Shown here: positions 41,484 to 44,087 of the stretch, one piece after another
Layout: each line of letters starts with the position of its first letter
Numbering within the stretch: the first letter of the stretch is position 1
Origin: Planctomycetota bacterium
GTDB taxonomy: Bacteria; Planctomycetota; JAPUJT01
NCBI GenBank assembly: GCA_027296055.1
Contig: JAPUJT010000022.1
Location: forward strand, 1 to 44,087
Length of the DNA: 44,087 nt
Direction of reading: 5' to 3'
Notes under the pieces: generated by a model
Told to the model about the DNA's origin: nothing
The model's input: only the letters and a program-made list of their open reading frames with translations
Databases searched by the model: none
Made by a program: the position numbers and the translations under genes

Positions 41484-42740
41484 CTACCTCACCTTCAGCC
41501 ACCAGATCTGCCACTTGCGCTTGTCGAGGGCGTCTTCCTTGCTGTTGAGAAAGGAGAGGGACTTCATCACGGCATCGAGGCCGGCGTAGGTAGCCTGGTC
41601 GAGAGCGTCGATGAGGACTTCGTTGGCAGCCCAGAGGCCCTCTCTGGAGGCGAGCATGGCGAGGGGGATGATATCTATCGAAAGGGCGTCGGCTCCTTGC
41701 AGGATTTCCTTTCGCCGCTCAGGGGTCGGCTCCGGATTCGCGGATAGCTCGAGGGAAAGGGCTCGATCGTCCTCGAGGATCTCACGGAGATGTTCGAGGG
41801 GCTTCTCGGCGAGGTGGGTCTGACCGACGGCCAGGAGCGGAATCTCCTTGCGGGCGATCTCGATGAGCCTTCCCCGGTTCTTGGTGCCCTGGATCACCGA
41901 TGGCGGCCTCAGGCGACCTGATAGCCAGAGGGCGACATACGACCCAGGCGCGAGAACCAATCCGCGGGTGTCGATCAGGTAAGGGAGGTCAATGAAGTCG
42001 CCGGGATCCAGGCGAATCTCCGACGGCAAGGGCAGTGTCTCGGTCATGAAGTCCCGTTTCCAGTTTCCGTCGGGCAGATACGTCCAGCGCTCCAGGCTGA
42101 TGGCCCCGAGGTGGGTACCATTCTCGGGCAAGGGAATCACGAGCGGCTCCTTCCCGGGGTTCCTCAGCCGGACACTCACCTCGATGACCTCGCCTGCCTC
42201 GTAGACATTCCTTTCCGTCTCGAAGCGGGCCGACAGAACGCTGGCGTGGTAAAGGGCCGTCTTCACCTTCCCTCTCAGTGTCTCGACCTCCCCCAGAAAG
42301 TCGATCCCCTGACCCAGGACGAGAATGGCGTCGAGGATCTTGAGCGCCCGCACATGATCCCCCTTTTCGTGGACCTTCCTGGCCTCGTTCAATTTGCTCT
42401 TGAGGAATTTCTGCCCGGCCTTCCTGATCACGTCCGGTTGGGCGGGGATGCCGTCCGGCCTCCCTCCGGCCTCCTTCTGGTAGATTCGATTGATGATGTA
42501 GAGAATGATGTAGGAGCGGCTCCGTTCCTCCTCGAGGGCCTGGTGAAGGAGCGGGATCGCAGGGAGGCCCGCCCCGATCAGGGCTTCCTGAGCCCGATCC
42601 GCATCGGCCTCCTTCTGGGAGACTGCGGTACGGATCAGCTTGATGATCCGCTTTTCCTTCCGGGGGGAGAGCTTCTCCTCCTCCTGAGCCCACGGCGTCA
42701 TGGAGAAGAGAAGGGCCAGGATCAGGACCATCGCGGACAT
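41484..42740 (-). CDS. Exported helical-repeat and Ig-like protein of unknown function
   Basis: 418 residues; family not recognised. A signal peptide (MSAMVLILALLFSMTPWA) precedes a HEAT-like start (AQEALIGAGLPAIPLLHQAL) and a TPR-like helical stretch (EARKVHEKGDHVRALKILDAILVLGQG). A beta-sandwich domain (about 175-275) follows: FETERNVYEAGEVIEVSVRLRNPGKEPLVI resembles bacterial Ig-like intracellular-proteinase-inhibitor or CARDB folds, and ends SYVALWLSGRL. The C-terminal third is helical and ends KRKWQIWWLKVR, similar to the W..WW tails of planctomycete HEAT proteins. ATG at 42740 (or 42731) starts it; the -10 is at 42826-42831. Confidence 0.7.
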   Translation of the reverse strand: MSAMVLILALLFSMTPWAQEEEKLSPRKEKRIIKLIRTAVSQKEADADRAQEALIGAGLPAIPLLHQALEEERSRSYIILYIINRIYQKEAGGRPDGIPAQPDVIRKAGQKFLKSKLNEARKVHEKGDHVRALKILDAILVLGQGIDFLGEVETLRGKVKTALYHASVLSARFETERNVYEAGEVIEVSVRLRNPGKEPLVIPLPENGTHLGAISLERWTYLPDGNWKRDFMTETLPLPSEIRLDPGDFIDLPYLIDTRGLVLAPGSYVALWLSGRLRPPSVIQGTKNRGRLIEIARKEIPLLAVGQTHLAEKPLEHLREILEDDRALSLELSANPEPTPERRKEILQGADALSIDIIPLAMLASREGLWAANEVLIDALDQATYAGLDAVMKSLSFLNSKEDALDKRKWQIWWLKVR

Positions 42741-42825
42741 GCGCAGGACCTACTCGAAGATGAAGCAGGCGATCGGCATCTCGGACAGGACGGGACGGTC
42801 CCGGCCGGCCCTTACACTTTCAAAT

Positions 42826-42831
42826 ATTATA
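42826..42831 (-). promoter_or_regulatory. Perfect -10 element upstream of the HEAT/Ig-like gene
   Basis: Minus strand TATAAT (42831-42826) within an AT-rich island. No -35 of quality lies 16-18 bases upstream; the sequence there belongs to the solitary family A repeat (42851-42875). Confidence 0.45.
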
Positions 42832-42850
42832 ACGACACGGCGTGAGACTC

Positions 42851-42875
42851 GAGTTTGGTGCGCGTCACGGAACTC
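42851..42875. repeat. Solitary family A hairpin repeat
   Basis: GAGTT (42851-42855) and AACTC (42871-42875) flank an inverted family A core, GGTGCGCGTCACGGAA (42857-42872). The arms match those of the first unit at 40188-40212. It lies in the gap between two minus-strand genes, 11 bases from the stop of the alcohol dehydrogenase gene. Confidence 0.75.
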
Positions 42876-42885
42876 CCCATGAATT

Positions 42886-43914
42886 CTACAAGCTAGGGAG
42901 GATGATGGACTTGAGGTGGGCGCCCCCTTCTCCGATCAGGCGCATCGCCGCATCGACACCATCCAGCCCGAAGCGGCCGGTCACGAGATCGGCCAGAGGA
43001 AGCTCACGGGACGAGACGATCTCGAGGGCCTCCCGCGTATCTTCCGGGCCGCAGGAGTAGGAGGCCGTCAGGGTCAGCTCGGAGAAGTAGAAGCGATGCG
43101 TGTCCACTTCCAGATTCTGCTCCGCAGGGGTCGGAGTGAACTGCACCACCGTCCCGCCTGGAGCGACCGCGTCGAGCCCGGCTCGCAGCGCCTCCGGCGT
43201 GCCCGGCCCCACGATCACCGCATCGGCCCCCCGCCCATCCGTCGCCGCCTCGACCTCACCTCGCAGGTCCTGGCCTGCCGGGTCGACGACCGCGTTCGCC
43301 CCTAGCCGGAGCGCCACTTCCCGTCTCTCCTTGATGAAGTCCGAGCCGATGATCGTCTTGAATCCGCGACTCCTCGCGATCAGGAGATTCAGGAGTCCCA
43401 TCACTCCGAGGCCGATCAGCAGGATGGAATCTCCCGGCCGATCCCCCAGCTTCTTCAGCGCCCGGATCGAGCAGGCCATCGGCTCGAGGAAGATCGCCTC
43501 CTCCACCGGAACTTCCTTGGGGAGCGTCAGAGTATCTCTAGAGAAGTTCTCCGCCGGCACGCGCATATACTCGGCGAATCCGCCCGGGTCGAGCGCCGTT
43601 TCACGGAAGAGTTTGCAGTTGGTGACAAAACCGCGGCGACAGAAGTGACATTCCCCACAGGGAACGTGGTGGTGGGCAAACACCCGGGTCCCGACGAATC
43701 CGTCGGAGAGCCCCTTGCCCACCTCAGTGATAGTCCCGACAACCTCGTGGCCCAAGACGGCGGGCACCTTGCGATTGACGTACCAGGGAAGCCCCTCGCC
43801 CGAGCAGACGCCGCACGCCTCCACCCGGACCACCGCCTCGCCAGGTCCCGCTTTCGGGTCCGGCCATTCCTCCACGCGCGTCTCCCCGAAGGAGCGCGTG
43901 ACGGCCGCTCTCAA
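42886..43914 (-). CDS. Zinc-dependent alcohol dehydrogenase (MDR family)
   Basis: 342 residues from a TTG at 43914 that overlaps the TGA of the upstream gene (TTGA). Catalytic zinc site: CGVCSGE near residue 35 and GHEVVGTITEVG near 57. The structural zinc site is CGECHFCRRGFVTNC, with four cysteines. The nucleotide-binding Rossmann motif reads LLIGLGVMGLLNLLIARSRG. Features such as LFRETALDPGGFAEYMRVP and FLEPMACSIRALKKL are of the sorbitol/threonine dehydrogenase branch. The substrate is unknown. Translation is coupled to another dehydrogenase, which suggests a two-step polyol or sugar-acid oxidation. Confidence 0.9.
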   Translation of the reverse strand: MRAAVTRSFGETRVEEWPDPKAGPGEAVVRVEACGVCSGEGLPWYVNRKVPAVLGHEVVGTITEVGKGLSDGFVGTRVFAHHHVPCGECHFCRRGFVTNCKLFRETALDPGGFAEYMRVPAENFSRDTLTLPKEVPVEEAIFLEPMACSIRALKKLGDRPGDSILLIGLGVMGLLNLLIARSRGFKTIIGSDFIKERREVALRLGANAVVDPAGQDLRGEVEAATDGRGADAVIVGPGTPEALRAGLDAVAPGGTVVQFTPTPAEQNLEVDTHRFYFSELTLTASYSCGPEDTREALEIVSSRELPLADLVTGRFGLDGVDAAMRLIGEGGAHLKSIILPSL

Positions 43915-44087
43915 TTGCTCTCGACAGGCTGTACGGCGAGCTTCAGGCAGTCGCTGTTCATCATACTCTGGAGGCCCGCCTCCACGTCCTCGAGTCGGAT
44001 GACGGCCGTGATCAGCGGCGCCCCCTTGACATCGCCGAGGAGCAGAAGCTCCAGCGACTCCCGGACGTCTTTCGGGGTGAAGTGGAA
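43911..44087 (-). CDS. C-terminus of an upstream alcohol dehydrogenase-like protein (partial)
   Basis: The last 58 residues of a gene entering from beyond the window: FHFTPKDVRESLELLLLGDV, then KGAPLITAVIRLEDVEAGLQ and a short end with KLAVQP. This matches the C-terminal helices and beta-strand of zinc-binding dehydrogenases, where the DVxxxL helix is followed by I/VxLxDVxxAL. The stop codon TGA at 43913-43911 is nested in the TTG start of the next gene. Confidence 0.8.
   Translation of the reverse strand, partial: FHFTPKDVRESLELLLLGDVKGAPLITAVIRLEDVEAGLQSMMNSDCLKLAVQPVESN

Overview
The window (44,087 bases, GC-rich) looks like a chromosomal segment of a free-living diderm bacterium. The diderm call rests on lptD (outer-membrane LPS assembly), lipoproteins with lipoboxes, and a type IV pilus/type II secretion-like inner-membrane operon. 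Two c-di-GMP-linked proteins (HD-GYP and PilZ), a Hanks-type kinase with a short N-terminal helical domain, a PilM-PilN fusion and HEAT/Ig-type secreted proteins would suit Planctomycetota or a neighbouring phylum. That placement is an inference from gene style and is not proven. No rRNA, tRNA, CRISPR array, IS transposase or phage gene was seen.

Layout. 1-4200, minus: a pilus/secretion-type operon (PilM-PilN fusion, PilO-like protein, membrane FN3 protein, start of a further exported protein) driven by a near-consensus promoter and a leader with a terminator-like hairpin. 4201-12701, minus: a long run of closely spaced or overlapping genes: DegT aminotransferase, lptD, coaD, ridA, second DegT aminotransferase, mtaB, nrnA, family-4 uracil-DNA glycosylase. 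12851-14422, minus: FHA-GAF-HD-GYP regulator. 14799-17105, plus: comEC, followed by a dense repeat locus and a convergent methyltransferase. 18339-20258, plus: S9 peptidase lipoprotein. 20278-23503, minus: miaB, ribD and an unknown gene. 23616-25968, minus: Ser/Thr kinase plus a trypsin-fold protein lacking its catalytic residues. 26130-27254: lipoprotein with two Ca-loop-bearing repeats. 27681-28424, plus: double PilZ protein. 28454-30322: hybrid histidine kinase. 30477-33826, minus: ftsH-htrA protein quality-control operon. 34006-37411: purN, tyrS and a secreted alpha/beta hydrolase. 37537-40198, plus: thioredoxin-fold protein, NmrA-like protein, gluzincin-like metalloprotease. 40429-41450, plus: ArsI/CadI-like dioxygenase translationally coupled to a Cys-tailed sigma factor. 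41484-44087, minus: secreted HEAT/Ig-like protein and two zinc alcohol dehydrogenase genes (one partial).

The most unusual signals are two families of intergenic repeats. Each has a fixed core flanked by short complementary arms, and the arms change together from copy to copy. Family A (core TTTCATGACGCGCACC) forms arrays with an exact 27-bp step at 17.1 kb and 40.2 kb and a solitary copy at 42.85 kb. Family B (core GGGACAGTCA and relatives) lies directly upstream of the start codons of both methylthiotransferase genes, mtaB and miaB. Other points of interest are the kinase/pseudo-protease pair, the ArsI-sigma pair, and lptD and comEC genes whose N-terminal coding sequence runs upstream of the first usable start codon.
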